DNA of 64,000 nucleotides. Source: Bog-950 sp046329495. Lineage in GTDB: Bacteria > Bacteroidota > Bacteroidia > Chitinophagales > LD1. Positions 1 through 9,400 of the stretch are shown here, piece after piece. Location: positions 1 to 64,000 of the forward strand of contig JAXLUO010000002.1 in NCBI GenBank assembly GCA_046329495.1. Reading direction: 5' to 3'. The translations under genes were made by a program, and so were the position numbers. The number at the start of each line of letters is the position of its first letter. The stretch's first letter is position 1. The notes beneath the pieces were generated by a model. The model searched no databases and was not told the DNA's origin. It saw nothing but the letters and a program-made list of their open reading frames with translations.

Positions 1-330
1 GACCTGTATTACCTGCAATACCCTGCGGGCCTTGAGGGCCAGTATCGCCGGTGGCACCTGTGTTACCTTGTAAACCTTGCGGACCTGTATTACCTGCTAT
101 ACCTTGTGGACCTTGCGGACCTGTATCTCCCGTTATGCCAGTATTACCCTGTAAACCTTGCGGACCTGTATTACCTGCAATACCCTGCAGGCCTTGAGGG
201 CCTGTATCGCCGGTGGCACCTGTGTTGCCTTGTAAACCTTGTGGGCCAGTATCGCCCGTTGCCCCGGTTGCACCTGTGGCTCCTGCCCCTGTTGCGCCGG
301 CTGGGCCTGTTGGGCCAACCAAGCCTTGTG
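1..330. repeat. 162-bp tandem repeat coding Gly-X-Y triplets
   Basis: The segment starting at base 1 (gacctgtattacctgcaata) recurs at 163 with few changes, an offset of 162 bp, which is 54 codons or 18 collagen triplets. Smaller near-repeats such as 'ccttgaggg', 'tgtaaaccttg' and 'ggtggcacctgt' recur inside the unit. The same vocabulary reappears at about 25.80-25.98 kb in the second collagen-like gene. The array continues past the left edge. Confidence 0.8.
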
Positions 331-1105
331 GACCGGTTGCGCCGGTAGCACCTGTTGCCCCTGCAGCGCCCTGTGTGGTAATTACATAACTGGTGCCATC
401 GCTCATTAGAATGGTGGAAGTACCATTGCCATTATCCTGTATACCTACAATGCCCACACCTTGTGCACCGGTAGGTCCTGTTGCACCGGTAACACCTGCT
501 AAACCTGTAGCACCGGTAACACCCTGTGGGCCCTGAGCACCCGTTGGGCCTGCTGCACCTGCTACACCTGCTGGCCCCTGCGCACCTGTAGCACCATTGG
601 CACCTGCATTACCCGGAGCGCCCTGTAAACCTGCCGGGCCAATTGGACCCTGGGGGCCAGCGGGGCCGGTGGGACCTGTAGGGCCCGGAGTAGCTGCCTG
701 TAATGTTTTCTCGGCATAAAGGGCATAGGGCACGCTTAATAACTGCGTTGAGCCCATATTGATATAGTTGGTGCCCCCGTTAGGGTCGTATTCAACCACT
801 AAATATTTATTACCGCCGGCCCAGCTAATTCCCGGGAAAGAGCCTGAAACGGGATTACCCATACCAATTTTAAGGGTAAACAAGCCAAACTGGTTGGTGA
901 TGGCCGTATGTGTTTCCTGATAATCGGGGAAGCCGGGGTTAATACCGTTATTTATGGTAATACGGACTGATATATTCCGGTTTGCATATGCATTGCCTGC
1001 CGCATCGCGGGCAACAGCCTGGTAATTTACCGCCTGAGGAACCTGAGCAAAAGAGACAACCACACTAAGCAGCAGGGCTGCTAATACGTAAAACTTTTTT
1101 TGCAT
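1..1105 (-). CDS. Collagen-like secreted surface protein (3' end beyond window)
   Basis: The reading frame is open from an ATG at 1105 down to base 1, giving 368 codons with no stop, so the gene continues past the window edge. It starts with a signal peptide (MQKKFYVLAALLLSVVVSFAQ), followed by about 125 residues of a conserved Bacteroidota head domain (VPQAVNYQAVARDAAGNAYA) ending in 'LLSVPYALYAEK'. Gly-X-Y collagen-like triplets then run almost to the edge, interrupted once by a short non-collagen segment (VGIVGIQDNGNGTSTILMSD). Repeat units resemble TGDTGPQGLQGIAGNTGPQG. Such proteins are exported and probably form stalk-like or adhesive surface fibres; that role is inferred from the family. 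The C-terminal domain is not visible. The triplet part is built on a 162-bp DNA repeat, so its length may vary between strains. Confidence 0.85.
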   Translation of the reverse strand, partial: MQKKFYVLAALLLSVVVSFAQVPQAVNYQAVARDAAGNAYANRNISVRITINNGINPGFPDYQETHTAITNQFGLFTLKIGMGNPVSGSFPGISWAGGNKYLVVEYDPNGGTNYINMGSTQLLSVPYALYAEKTLQAATPGPTGPTGPAGPQGPIGPAGLQGAPGNAGANGATGAQGPAGVAGAAGPTGAQGPQGVTGATGLAGVTGATGPTGAQGVGIVGIQDNGNGTSTILMSDGTSYVITTQGAAGATGATGATGPQGLVGPTGPAGATGAGATGATGATGDTGPQGLQGNTGATGDTGPQGLQGIAGNTGPQGLQGNTGITGDTGPQGPQGIAGNTGPQGLQGNTGATGDTGPQGPQGIAGNTG

Positions 1106-1141
1106 GTACAAATTTTCAATGTGTCAATTACAGCCGGCAGG

Positions 1142-2752
1142 CTATTGCAGCACCACCTTCCGGACGGTCTGCGCGCCGGTGCCTGTAACATGAATATAGT
1201 AAATACCCCTTGGTAAACAAGCCACCGGAATATTCAATGCATATTCCATTTGCGTGCTCATCAAGAGCTGACCCGAAGAAGCGTAAAGTTCAACTTGTTT
1301 TTTGTCCTCGCCTGCGGTTGTCAATAATATTTCAGGGCAGGCGGCACATATTGAAGGTGAAATAGTTAGCGAAAGAGATGAAACAGATTCAATATTATCT
1401 ACTAACGGCGGGTTGAAATCGGCAATGAACATATCATTATCCTCAGCGACATCTACATTGATAGTTCCGAATGAACAGGTGAAGCGATAAAAACCACATA
1501 AGGAAACGGTGCCATCGGGTTTAACCGAAACACCCAATCCGCAATCGGTATCACCGCCGCCGGCAGATGTTATCCATCGCAATTGGCCGGAAGGTGAGTA
1601 ACTTACCAGAAATATATCCCTGAAATCGCCGGTGAGTATATGACCATCAAAGTCGGCTGTGTTTTGAAACATCCCTGTTGCATACACATTGCCAACAGCA
1701 TCGGTTGCAATGGCATAACCTGCATCTAATTGTGCTCCGTTACCATCTCTTGCCCAAAGATTATTGCCATTGCCATTGTATTTTGCTACAAAAACGTCGC
1801 TATAATCCTGATAGGTAACACTGTTCGCGTCGAAATAAGCAGTGCCGGCAAAATAACCGGTGATAAAGATATTACCCCCCGCATCAACACAAATGGCGTT
1901 AGCCTCATCTTCAAACGAACCTCCGGCGCGTTTCAACCACTGCAGGTTACCACTGCCATCCAGTTTAGCCAAAAAAATATCGAAACTTGCCGTTTGCGCA
2001 TTAAGGGCGGTATTCTGCAATTTGAAATTACCCCCAAAAAAACCCGTTACTACTACGGCGCCGCCGCCATCGCAGGCTAAACCTGTTAGCAGGTTGAAGT
2101 TATTGCCTGCCGCACTTTTGGCCCACTGCAAATTTCCGTTTGCATCGTATTTGGCGTAAAACGATTCGCCATACAAATTGGTAGTGTTAAGTGTAACTGC
2201 ATCGATGGTGATAGCAGTTTCGTAACTACCGGCCACGTATACATTGCCATCGGCATCCACATCAATGGCTGTAGGATAATCGGCTTTTGAACCACCCGCT
2301 TTTCGCACCCACACCAAATTTCCGTTGGTCTCATACTTGGCAATAAACACATCGCTGCTGCCTGCACTGCGCATACCTGTACCCGAAAACAGGGCGGAAT
2401 CCTCGAATCGGCCTGCCACGTACACATATCCATCTTTATACTTTATGGCATCGCCTTCATCGTTTCCCTTCCCTCCTGCCGTTCGTATCCAATTTATATT
2501 GCCTGCAGCATCGTATCGCAGCAAAACCGCATCATATAAGCCCTGGCCCTGCACCACTTGCCCTGAAAAGTTGGCCATACCGGCCAGATTACCGGTAACG
2601 TAACTATTGCCCTGTTCATCGGTAGTAATGGCATTGGCCATATCGTTACCAATACCCCCTTCACCTTTGGCCCAGGTAAAGTTTTGCGCCTGTATAACAA
2701 GCGGCAAACCGCACAGCAAAATCATTTTTAACAATAGCAAAAAGGGTTTCAT
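1142..2752 (-). CDS. SBBP-repeat beta-propeller protein with T9SS sorting domain
   Basis: A secreted protein of 536 residues if translated from the ATG at 2752, chosen because it places a clean signal peptide (MKPFLLLLKMILLCGLPLVIQAQ) at the N-terminus; an in-frame ATG at 2830 would add 26 residues before it. The body is a series of about 50-residue repeats of the form 'DAANAI.TDEQGNSYVTG.F.G.ANF' and 'DVFVAKYNGNGNLQWAR', typical of SBBP beta-propellers. The last 75 or so residues (from 'LTISPSICAACPEILLTTAG' to 'RGIYYIHVTGTGAQTVRKVVLQ') look like a Por-type sorting domain, so the protein is predicted to be exported by the type IX system. Ligand unknown. It follows the collagen-like gene on the same strand after a 36-bp gap to that gene's ATG. 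Confidence 0.85.
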   Translation of the reverse strand: MKPFLLLLKMILLCGLPLVIQAQNFTWAKGEGGIGNDMANAITTDEQGNSYVTGNLAGMANFSGQVVQGQGLYDAVLLRYDAAGNINWIRTAGGKGNDEGDAIKYKDGYVYVAGRFEDSALFSGTGMRSAGSSDVFIAKYETNGNLVWVRKAGGSKADYPTAIDVDADGNVYVAGSYETAITIDAVTLNTTNLYGESFYAKYDANGNLQWAKSAAGNNFNLLTGLACDGGGAVVVTGFFGGNFKLQNTALNAQTASFDIFLAKLDGSGNLQWLKRAGGSFEDEANAICVDAGGNIFITGYFAGTAYFDANSVTYQDYSDVFVAKYNGNGNNLWARDGNGAQLDAGYAIATDAVGNVYATGMFQNTADFDGHILTGDFRDIFLVSYSPSGQLRWITSAGGGDTDCGLGVSVKPDGTVSLCGFYRFTCSFGTINVDVAEDNDMFIADFNPPLVDNIESVSSLSLTISPSICAACPEILLTTAGEDKKQVELYASSGQLLMSTQMEYALNIPVACLPRGIYYIHVTGTGAQTVRKVVLQ

Positions 2753-2885
2753 CGCTTTACCAAAACAACCAAACAAATAGCACTTTCCCAAGTTTTTAAT
2801 TGCTTGCTTTCCAAACACTTCAAAAAGCATTTAACAGTCACCGCTTTCAACTAGCAGTATTCGGCACAGTTGGTTTCACACTTTT

Positions 2886-2902
2886 ACTAACACGGTGTTA
2901 GT
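2886..2902. promoter_or_regulatory. 17-bp palindromic operator-like site upstream of pyrG
   Basis: ACTAACAC-G-GTGTTAGT is a perfect palindrome with 8-bp arms and a one-base centre. This suits binding by a dimeric repressor of the TetR kind better than an RNA hairpin. It lies between the divergent secreted-protein gene and pyrG, about 20 bp upstream of the pyrG -33 element. No TetR gene is in the window, so the regulator is unknown. Confidence 0.45.
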
Positions 2903-2921
2903 GTTTAATTAAAAAAAGTGC

Positions 2922-2952
2922 TTGTGAAGGCGGTCGAAAGAAGGTAAATTTG
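2922..2952 (+). promoter_or_regulatory. Bacteroidota-type promoter of pyrG
   Basis: TTG at 2922-2924, a 20-bp spacer, then TAAATTTG at 2945-2952, which fits the Bacteroidota -33/-7 consensus (TTG, TAnnTTTG). The pyrG ATG follows 17 bases after the -7 box, so the leader would be only about 10 nt. Confidence 0.6.
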
Positions 2953-2969
2953 CGAAACCCTTTTTACAA

Positions 2970-4616
2970 ATGTCCAAGTATATTTTTGTTACCGGTGGAG
3001 TTACGTCATCATTAGGAAAAGGAATCTTCGCCGCCTCTCTCGCCAAACTACTTCAAAGCCGTGGTTACAGGGTAACCATCCAAAAATTCGACCCCTATAT
3101 TAACGTCGATCCTGGCACTTTGAATCCGTATGAACATGGCGAGTGCTATGTAACAGAAGACGGTGCCGAAACCGATCTGGACTTAGGGCATTACGAGCGC
3201 TTTTTAAATATACCTACCTCGCAGGCCAATAATGTTACTACCGGCCGTGTATACCAAACGGTAATTAACAAAGAACGCGAAGGTGCTTTCCTGGGTAAAA
3301 CGGTTCAGGTGATTCCGCACATTACCGACGAGATTAAGCACCGCATGTTGCTGTTAGGTAAAACAGGGGAATACGATATTGTTATTACTGAAATAGGCGG
3401 TACCGTTGGCGATATAGAAGCGCAACCTTACATTGAAACCGTGCGCCAGATACGTTGGGAACTGGAAGAACACGATACACTGATTTGCCACTTAACACTG
3501 TTACCTTATTTAAAATCGGCCAAGGAATTAAAGACCAAGCCTACCCAACACTCAGTAAAAGAGCTACAGGCTTTAGGAGTAATGCCTGATATATTGGTTT
3601 GCCGCACCGAAATGAATTTAAGTGATGAACTGCGCCGGAAACTGGCCTTGTTCTGCAACGTTGAAAAGGGTTCGGTAATACAAGCGCTGGATGTGGATAC
3701 TATTTACGCCGTGCCACTTGAAATGCAGAAGGAACATTTGGATAGTACCGTGTTACATAAACTGCAACTGCCAAGCGATAAGCCTGCCAATATGGATAGC
3801 TGGCACGATTTCCTGAACAAGTTGCGTAACCCCATCAGCGAAGTGCGCATTGGGCTGGTTGGTAAGTATATTGAATTGCAGGATGCGTATAAAAGCATAC
3901 ACGAAGCATTTATACATGGCGGTGCTACCAACAATTTAAATGTGGTGGTAGAAGCCATCCACAGCGAGCATATTGACGAAGATAATGTGCACGATAAATT
4001 AGGCCACCTGCATGGTATTTTGGTGGCCCCCGGTTTTGGCAATCGCGGTATTGAAGGAAAGATTACAGCTATTAAGTATGTGCGCGAACGCAACATCCCG
4101 TTCTTTGGTATTTGCTTAGGCATGCAGTGCGCCGTTATTGAGTTTGCCCGCAATGTGTTAGGCATGAAAGACGCCCACAGTACCGAAATGAACGTGGATA
4201 CTACCTACCCGGTAATAGACATGATGGCCGAGCAAAAGAAGATTAAAAACAAAGGCGGCACTATGCGTTTAGGCGCTTACCGTTGCCACTTAAAGCCCGA
4301 TTCGCTTGCCTTCCGTTTATATGGATCGGAGAATATAAGCGAGCGCCACCGCCACCGCTACGAATTCAACAACAAATACCTGGAGCAATTTGAAAAAGCA
4401 GGTATGGTTGCCAGTGGCGTAAACCCTGATAATAACCTTGTTGAGGTGGTTGAAATACCTGCTAACAATCATTTTATTGGTGTGCAGTATCACCCCGAAT
4501 TAAAGAGCACCGTAGACAATCCGCATCCGTTGTTTGTAGGCTTTGTTAAGGCAGCCTTTAACTATAAGAATAGTGCTAAGAAAGCCGCAGGCACCAAGAG
4601 CACGGCTACCGTTTAA
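2970..4616 (+). CDS. pyrG: CTP synthase
   Basis: Converts UTP to CTP using ATP and glutamine, the last step of pyrimidine nucleotide synthesis. The 548-residue length is normal. The N-terminal synthetase domain starts with the signature KYIFVTGGVTSSLGKG (P-loop about residues 9-18), followed by 'KFDPYINVDPGTLNPYEHGE'. The C-terminal class I glutamine amidotransferase domain shows the oxyanion strand 'GILVAPGFGNRG', nucleophile Cys382 in 'FFGICLGMQ' and the His508-Pro-Glu510 pair in 'QYHPEL'. Start and family are unambiguous. A DUF1569 protein and bshB1 follow on the same strand with short gaps (53 and 15 bp), so a transcription unit is possible without any obvious pathway link. Confidence 0.98.
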   Translation: MSKYIFVTGGVTSSLGKGIFAASLAKLLQSRGYRVTIQKFDPYINVDPGTLNPYEHGECYVTEDGAETDLDLGHYERFLNIPTSQANNVTTGRVYQTVINKEREGAFLGKTVQVIPHITDEIKHRMLLLGKTGEYDIVITEIGGTVGDIEAQPYIETVRQIRWELEEHDTLICHLTLLPYLKSAKELKTKPTQHSVKELQALGVMPDILVCRTEMNLSDELRRKLALFCNVEKGSVIQALDVDTIYAVPLEMQKEHLDSTVLHKLQLPSDKPANMDSWHDFLNKLRNPISEVRIGLVGKYIELQDAYKSIHEAFIHGGATNNLNVVVEAIHSEHIDEDNVHDKLGHLHGILVAPGFGNRGIEGKITAIKYVRERNIPFFGICLGMQCAVIEFARNVLGMKDAHSTEMNVDTTYPVIDMMAEQKKIKNKGGTMRLGAYRCHLKPDSLAFRLYGSENISERHRHRYEFNNKYLEQFEKAGMVASGVNPDNNLVEVVEIPANNHFIGVQYHPELKSTVDNPHPLFVGFVKAAFNYKNSAKKAAGTKSTATV

Positions 4617-4669
4617 GCATTCAGGCTATTCATTATTTCCTTTCTTTGCAGTAAAGGCAAAGTGGTACA

Positions 4670-5116
4670 ATGATAAGCACCGGCAACCAACAACAACTTA
4701 CAGCCCGTATTGAGAAACTTACCCCCGAAAGCAAAGCGCTATGGGGTAAAATGAGCGTAAACCAGATGCTTGCGCATATGAATGATGCATTCCGCATTGC
4801 GCTGGGCATGAAAGCAGCGGTTGATAAATCGAACTTTTTCTGGAATAAGATTGCCTTTCCCGTGGCGGTGTATGTATTGCCGGGTTTTCCTAAAAGTTCG
4901 CCCACGGCTAAAGAGCTAAACCAATTGCAGGAAGGCACTGCGGCACGCGATTTTTATACCGAAGCCGGTTTTGCCATTAAAATGATGGAGGTGTTTAACG
5001 AGCGCGAAGAAAGCAAGTTGAAGCCCCACCCTATGTTTGGCAAACTAAGCAAACAGCAATGGAGCGATTTGCTGGTAAAACATTTTGATCATCACCTGAA
5101 ACAGTTCGGCGTTTAA
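4670..5116 (+). CDS. DUF1569 / DinB-superfamily protein
   Basis: A 148-residue soluble protein without a signal peptide. The segment 'LWGKMSVNQMLAHMNDAFRIALG' followed by 'LPGFPKSSPTAKELNQ' matches the DUF1569 group of the DinB four-helix superfamily. DinB-like proteins often bind a metal through spaced histidines; here His residues lie in 'MLAHMNDA' and near the C-terminus in 'VKHFDHHLKQFGV', compatible with such a site. bshB1 starts 15 bp downstream. DinB superfamily members include the bacillithiol transferases, so a thiol link to bshB1 is tempting, but this remains inference from neighbourhood and fold. Confidence 0.75.
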   Translation: MISTGNQQQLTARIEKLTPESKALWGKMSVNQMLAHMNDAFRIALGMKAAVDKSNFFWNKIAFPVAVYVLPGFPKSSPTAKELNQLQEGTAARDFYTEAGFAIKMMEVFNEREESKLKPHPMFGKLSKQQWSDLLVKHFDHHLKQFGV

Positions 5117-5131
5117 TAAATCAATCCCCAC

Positions 5132-5848
5132 ATGAAATTAGACATACTTGCTATTGGCGTACACCCCGATGATGTTGAATTAGGTGCTTCGGGCACCTTA
5201 ATGAAGCATATTGACATGGGTTATAAGGTAGGTATATTGGACCTTACCAAAGGCGAATTGGGCACCCGCGGCGATGCCAAAACGCGGATGCAGGAGGTAA
5301 AGGGAAGCAGTAAAATACTGGGTTTGCACATGCGCGAAAACCTGGGCTTTGAGGATGGCTTCTTTAAAAACGATAAAGAACATCAATTGGAGGTGATTAA
5401 AATGATACGCAAGTATCAGCCCTCTATCATTATTACAAACGCTAACTATGACCGCCACCCAGATCATGGCCGTTCGGCAGATTTAACACGCGAGGCCTGG
5501 TTTTATGCCGGCTTACGCCGTATTGAAACCAAATTGGGCGGTAAGAAGCAGGAAGCTTTTAGGCCGAAAGCAGTTTACCATTATATACAGGCCTTGCATA
5601 CTGAACCCGATTTGGTAGTGGACATTACCGCCTATTACGACCGTAAGGTTAAAGCCATCCATGCTTTTAAATCGCAGTTTTACGATCCCGCCTCACAGGA
5701 ACCAAAAACATTCATTTCTTCTCCCGAGTTTCTGAAGTTTGTTGAGGCCCGCGCCATACACTTTGGTGTACCCATAGGCGTAAAATATGCCGAAGCCTTT
5801 ACGGTAAACAGAACGCCCGGCGTGAACAACCTGGTTGAATTATTGTAG
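5132..5848 (+). CDS. bshB1: Bacillithiol biosynthesis deacetylase BshB1
   Basis: A LmbE/PIG-L-type zinc deacetylase of 238 residues that removes the acetyl group from GlcNAc-malate, the second step of bacillithiol synthesis. The zinc motif HPDD is at residues 11-14 (AIGVHPDDVELGASGTL), the downstream signature 'DLTKGELGTRG' is typical of BshB1, and the third ligand region 'NYDRHPDHGRS' places His109 and His112. The C-terminal 'FKSQFYDP' motif also fits. No bshA or bshC is in the window, so the pathway is split over the genome. It converges on purE, with stop codons almost touching (2-bp gap). Confidence 0.93.
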   Translation: MKLDILAIGVHPDDVELGASGTLMKHIDMGYKVGILDLTKGELGTRGDAKTRMQEVKGSSKILGLHMRENLGFEDGFFKNDKEHQLEVIKMIRKYQPSIIITNANYDRHPDHGRSADLTREAWFYAGLRRIETKLGGKKQEAFRPKAVYHYIQALHTEPDLVVDITAYYDRKVKAIHAFKSQFYDPASQEPKTFISSPEFLKFVEARAIHFGVPIGVKYAEAFTVNRTPGVNNLVELL

Positions 5849-5849
5849 C

Positions 5850-6371
5850 TTACTCCTTATCGAACTCGTTACGATAGCCGGCGATTTTAATTTCGCGGAT
5901 TGAGTTATCGACTTTCGCTTTCATTTCTTCCTTGAAGGTGCTCAGTTTCTGCGCTACGTCGTTATCGAAGGTTGATACAATTTGCGCAGCCAGAATACCT
6001 GCATTTTTGGCACCGTTGAGCGCTACTGTTGCAACCGGTACGCCGGAAGGCATTTGAAGGATAGAGAGAACCGAATCCCATCCATCGATAGAATTACTTG
6101 ATTTTACCGGAACACCGATAACAGGAAGTGTAGTAACCGAGGCGATCATGCCCGGTAAGTGGGCGGCACCACCGGCACCGGCAATAACCACTTTTAAACC
6201 TCGCTCGCGGGCACCTGCCGCATATTCCATTAAACGCTGCGGTGTGCGGTGGGCCGAAACCACGGTTAATTCGAATTCAACACCCAGTTGGCCTAATACT
6301 TCGGCAGCCTCTTTCATGATCTTTAAATCGCTTTCGCTGCCCATTATTATACCTACCAGTACCTTGCTCAT
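5850..6371 (-). CDS. purE: N5-carboxyaminoimidazole ribonucleotide mutase
   Basis: Class I PurE rearranges N5-CAIR to CAIR in purine synthesis. The 173-residue length is usual. The substrate site is visible as GSESDLKIM at residues 11-19, 'SAHRTP' at 39-44 with His41, and the glycine-rich 'IAGAGGAAHLPGM'. It is the partner of PurK, encoded on the same strand about 5 kb away at 11140-12270. The pair is usually adjacent; here a very large TraB-like gene and a membrane protein gene lie between them. Confidence 0.97.
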   Translation of the reverse strand: MSKVLVGIIMGSESDLKIMKEAAEVLGQLGVEFELTVVSAHRTPQRLMEYAAGARERGLKVVIAGAGGAAHLPGMIASVTTLPVIGVPVKSSNSIDGWDSVLSILQMPSGVPVATVALNGAKNAGILAAQIVSTFDNDVAQKLSTFKEEMKAKVDNSIREIKIAGYRNEFDKE

Positions 6372-6440
6372 ATGCCGGATTATTTGGCCGCTAATTTAGA
6401 ATTTTGCAACCATCCCACCCTAACATTCAGTGATAAACCA

Positions 6441-9400
6441 TTAATACGAGCTGCTGCGTTTATTCTTTTTCCGGGCTTTGTAGATCATATCGCGCAACTG
6501 ATCGGCCGGGGTTTTCTTCGTATCCAGGTACTCGCTCTTCAGGTCGTAGATTTCATACTTGCCATCTACCTTATTTTCATCCTCCGGCTGCAGGCCCAGC
6601 ATCGCTAACTTCCAGTCTTTATCCTTAGTTACTTTGTATTTGTAGAGATACACCCTGCCTGTATTACCTCTGAACTCGGAAGGCACATTCAGTAATACAG
6701 TGAAAGTATCAACGGTGTTTGTTCCTGAGTTGATATTGCGGCGCAGGATGGCTTCGTTAAACTTTTGTTGCGAGCGAAACTCAGCAGGGTATTTATTCAG
6801 GAGGTGATTTTTCTCCAACAGCGCATACAATCGTACGCGGTAGTCATCGTCCTTAGCCAGGTTGTACCAAATGGAATCGGCTACCGGCACCTTGTTCTTT
6901 TCAAGACGAATGGCCGTCATCATGCGGATATAAGGATCCTGCACTTTAAGCATGCGCTCGAAATAGTTGTGTACATCGGCTTCCTTAATAAACGGCACCA
7001 ACAAGGTATTGAAGTTGTAAAGCTTGTAATTGCCATCGTTATCGTACTCACTTTTTTTAGAACCGTTCTCGCGGCGGAGTTCCAGTTTGGCTTCGCTTAA
7101 TATCAGGCGCTTTTTATCGCGGTACACATTAGATTTTATCAGCCCGCTATCAATTAACTCGCCCAACATTGTATAAACTTCGTGCTTGTATTCGGGTATA
7201 ATTACCAGATCCAGCATATCGGGATACAGCAGTTTAGTAAGCTGCAGTGTATCGTAATACGGATAGAAGAGTTCATACACATCATCCATATCATCGCTTA
7301 ACGGCGGTTCGTTTGTAATCAACTTTTTAAATATCGCCGTAGCATCGGTGCGTTTCATATCGCCCAGCGCTTTAAGTATGGCAAACTGATATTGCGAAGT
7401 GTCTCCTGCTGCATAGTATTGTTTCTCTAAAAACGGTAAAGCAGTTGGCGACTTTACATTTGCAAATTTGCGTAACAGCATGCTCTTGATATCGGCGTAA
7501 ACTTTGCTGGAGGGAATACCATCTACAGCAGCCATTAAGGCAGGTAGCGATTTGTTGTTGAACGAAGCCTCGTCTGCCTGGTCCATAGCCCGTGTGCGGG
7601 TAACACTATCTGTACTTAAAACATCCTTTAAAAAGCGGGGCGTGTGGTCGGCAAACAGCGGCGTGCCGATAACCGTATCCAGGGGCTTGAACGTTTCAAA
7701 AAACGTTTTTACGTATTCGCTTTCGCCCAACACGGTATCCACATAGGCAGTAAGCATATAACGGACTCCATTCTTTAAAACGGTGCGCTCATGAATTTGC
7801 CGTGTACTATTGGTGTCGGCATAAACATAGTCAATGGTCAAGAGGCCGTTCTTATTGCTTACCTTCTCGCTTTTTATAATGTAGTCGAAGTTGTAGGTTT
7901 GCTTTTTACGGCGGCGATTGAGGTAAGCAGCCGTGTCATCGTCCTGGTAATACGGACTAAACTGGTAGTAGCTAACCTCAAATGGTTCGTAGGTGCCCGG
8001 TGGCGAGAACACTTCGGTTTTTGACAGCGCTTTTACTTTATTATCGTTCAGCGTGCCGTAACTCCACGTTTGCAGGCTATTGCTGGGTACCTGCTTGTAA
8101 GGCAGCTTTACTGTAAAATGCAGGATGCTATCGGTGTAGGTAGTGAAGTTGGTGTAGGTTGGATTACTGAACTTAAGTGAGGTAAGAAATTGTTCGTTTT
8201 TGCTGCTATCGTTTTTATAGAAGGCAGCCAAGGCATAGTAATGCAGGTTTTGCAGAACAAATGCTGCTGCAATGCTTTGCGAATCGGTGGTGGAGTAATG
8301 CACCCGGAGGGCTCTACGCCCGCCAATATCGCTCCATGTTCTGTTTTGTTCTTTGTAGTTGTTCTTCTTACCAAAGTCGAAGGCCATCAGGCTTAATTCA
8401 AAGGTATCTTCCTCAAAGTAATCGGGGTTGCTAATGCTGGTACGAATAAGCAGATACGCATTACCGGTTGCTTTGTCCTGTGCCAGCAAATCGAACTTAC
8501 TGCCGTTGTAAACACGTTCCTGTTGCAGATAACTTACCGGCGTACCGGGCATGGTTACCGTAAACAGGTTGTTTTTAGGTGTAAAAGGTTTCCATGAATT
8601 ATCGGCCGGGGTTTGCAGCTTAATAGAGTTGAGGAAACGCTGGCCATACTCGCTCTTTGCATTCTCGCCTGTACCACTTACTTTAAAAATATAAAGCTCA
8701 TCAGGCGTTATCAGAATATTGTAAGCCTGAATATCGCCTTTGCGGGTTTTGTTGAGCACATAAAAACCCTTAGCGCCATCCTTTTCAATATCCTTTTGCT
8801 CCAAAATTTTACCCGGCACATTCTCGTAGAGCAAACTATCTACCATGCGCTTTATGCGGTCGGTATTAAATCTATCAACGGCTGCATAGGTTTTAATGCG
8901 CGTAACCGTAAAATAAATTCCGTTGATCATGTCAGCCGCCAGAAAATCCTGCTCAGCAGCGCGCGAACGCAGGCAAAACATATCATCTGGCACCTCTACA
9001 CTAAAAGCGCCATCGGGTGCTGTGTATGATTTAAAATCGCGTTGCACCACTTGTGCTTCCAGTTTATCGCGTGTGGCGGCATCGCGGTCGCCCATGTCAA
9101 CTGCTTTAACGGTATAACCTTTGCTGCGCAGTAATTCAATTACACCACGTGGCCCCGGCAGGTGCCCTGCCCCAACGCCAACAAACATGGCTTTGTCCTT
9201 CATCTCGCGGGTCATACGTTCCACCATCACAATGTTGCGCTTAAATAATATGTATTCACGTGTAGAGTCGCTTGACAGCAATGCACTAAGCGAATCCAGT
9301 TCATCCAGATCACCACGGCGGTAGGCTTCTTCAATCTTCTTCCCTCCTTCCCAGCTATACAATTTGTTTTTGCCACTTTTTAGTGTGTAATCTTCGTAGG

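Noticed and set aside
106..351. Open frames on both strands in the collagen-like region (Leu/Tyr/Arg-rich peptides)
   Set aside because: They are alternate-frame readings of the 162-bp repeat inside a gene with clear Gly-X-Y coding and a signal peptide.
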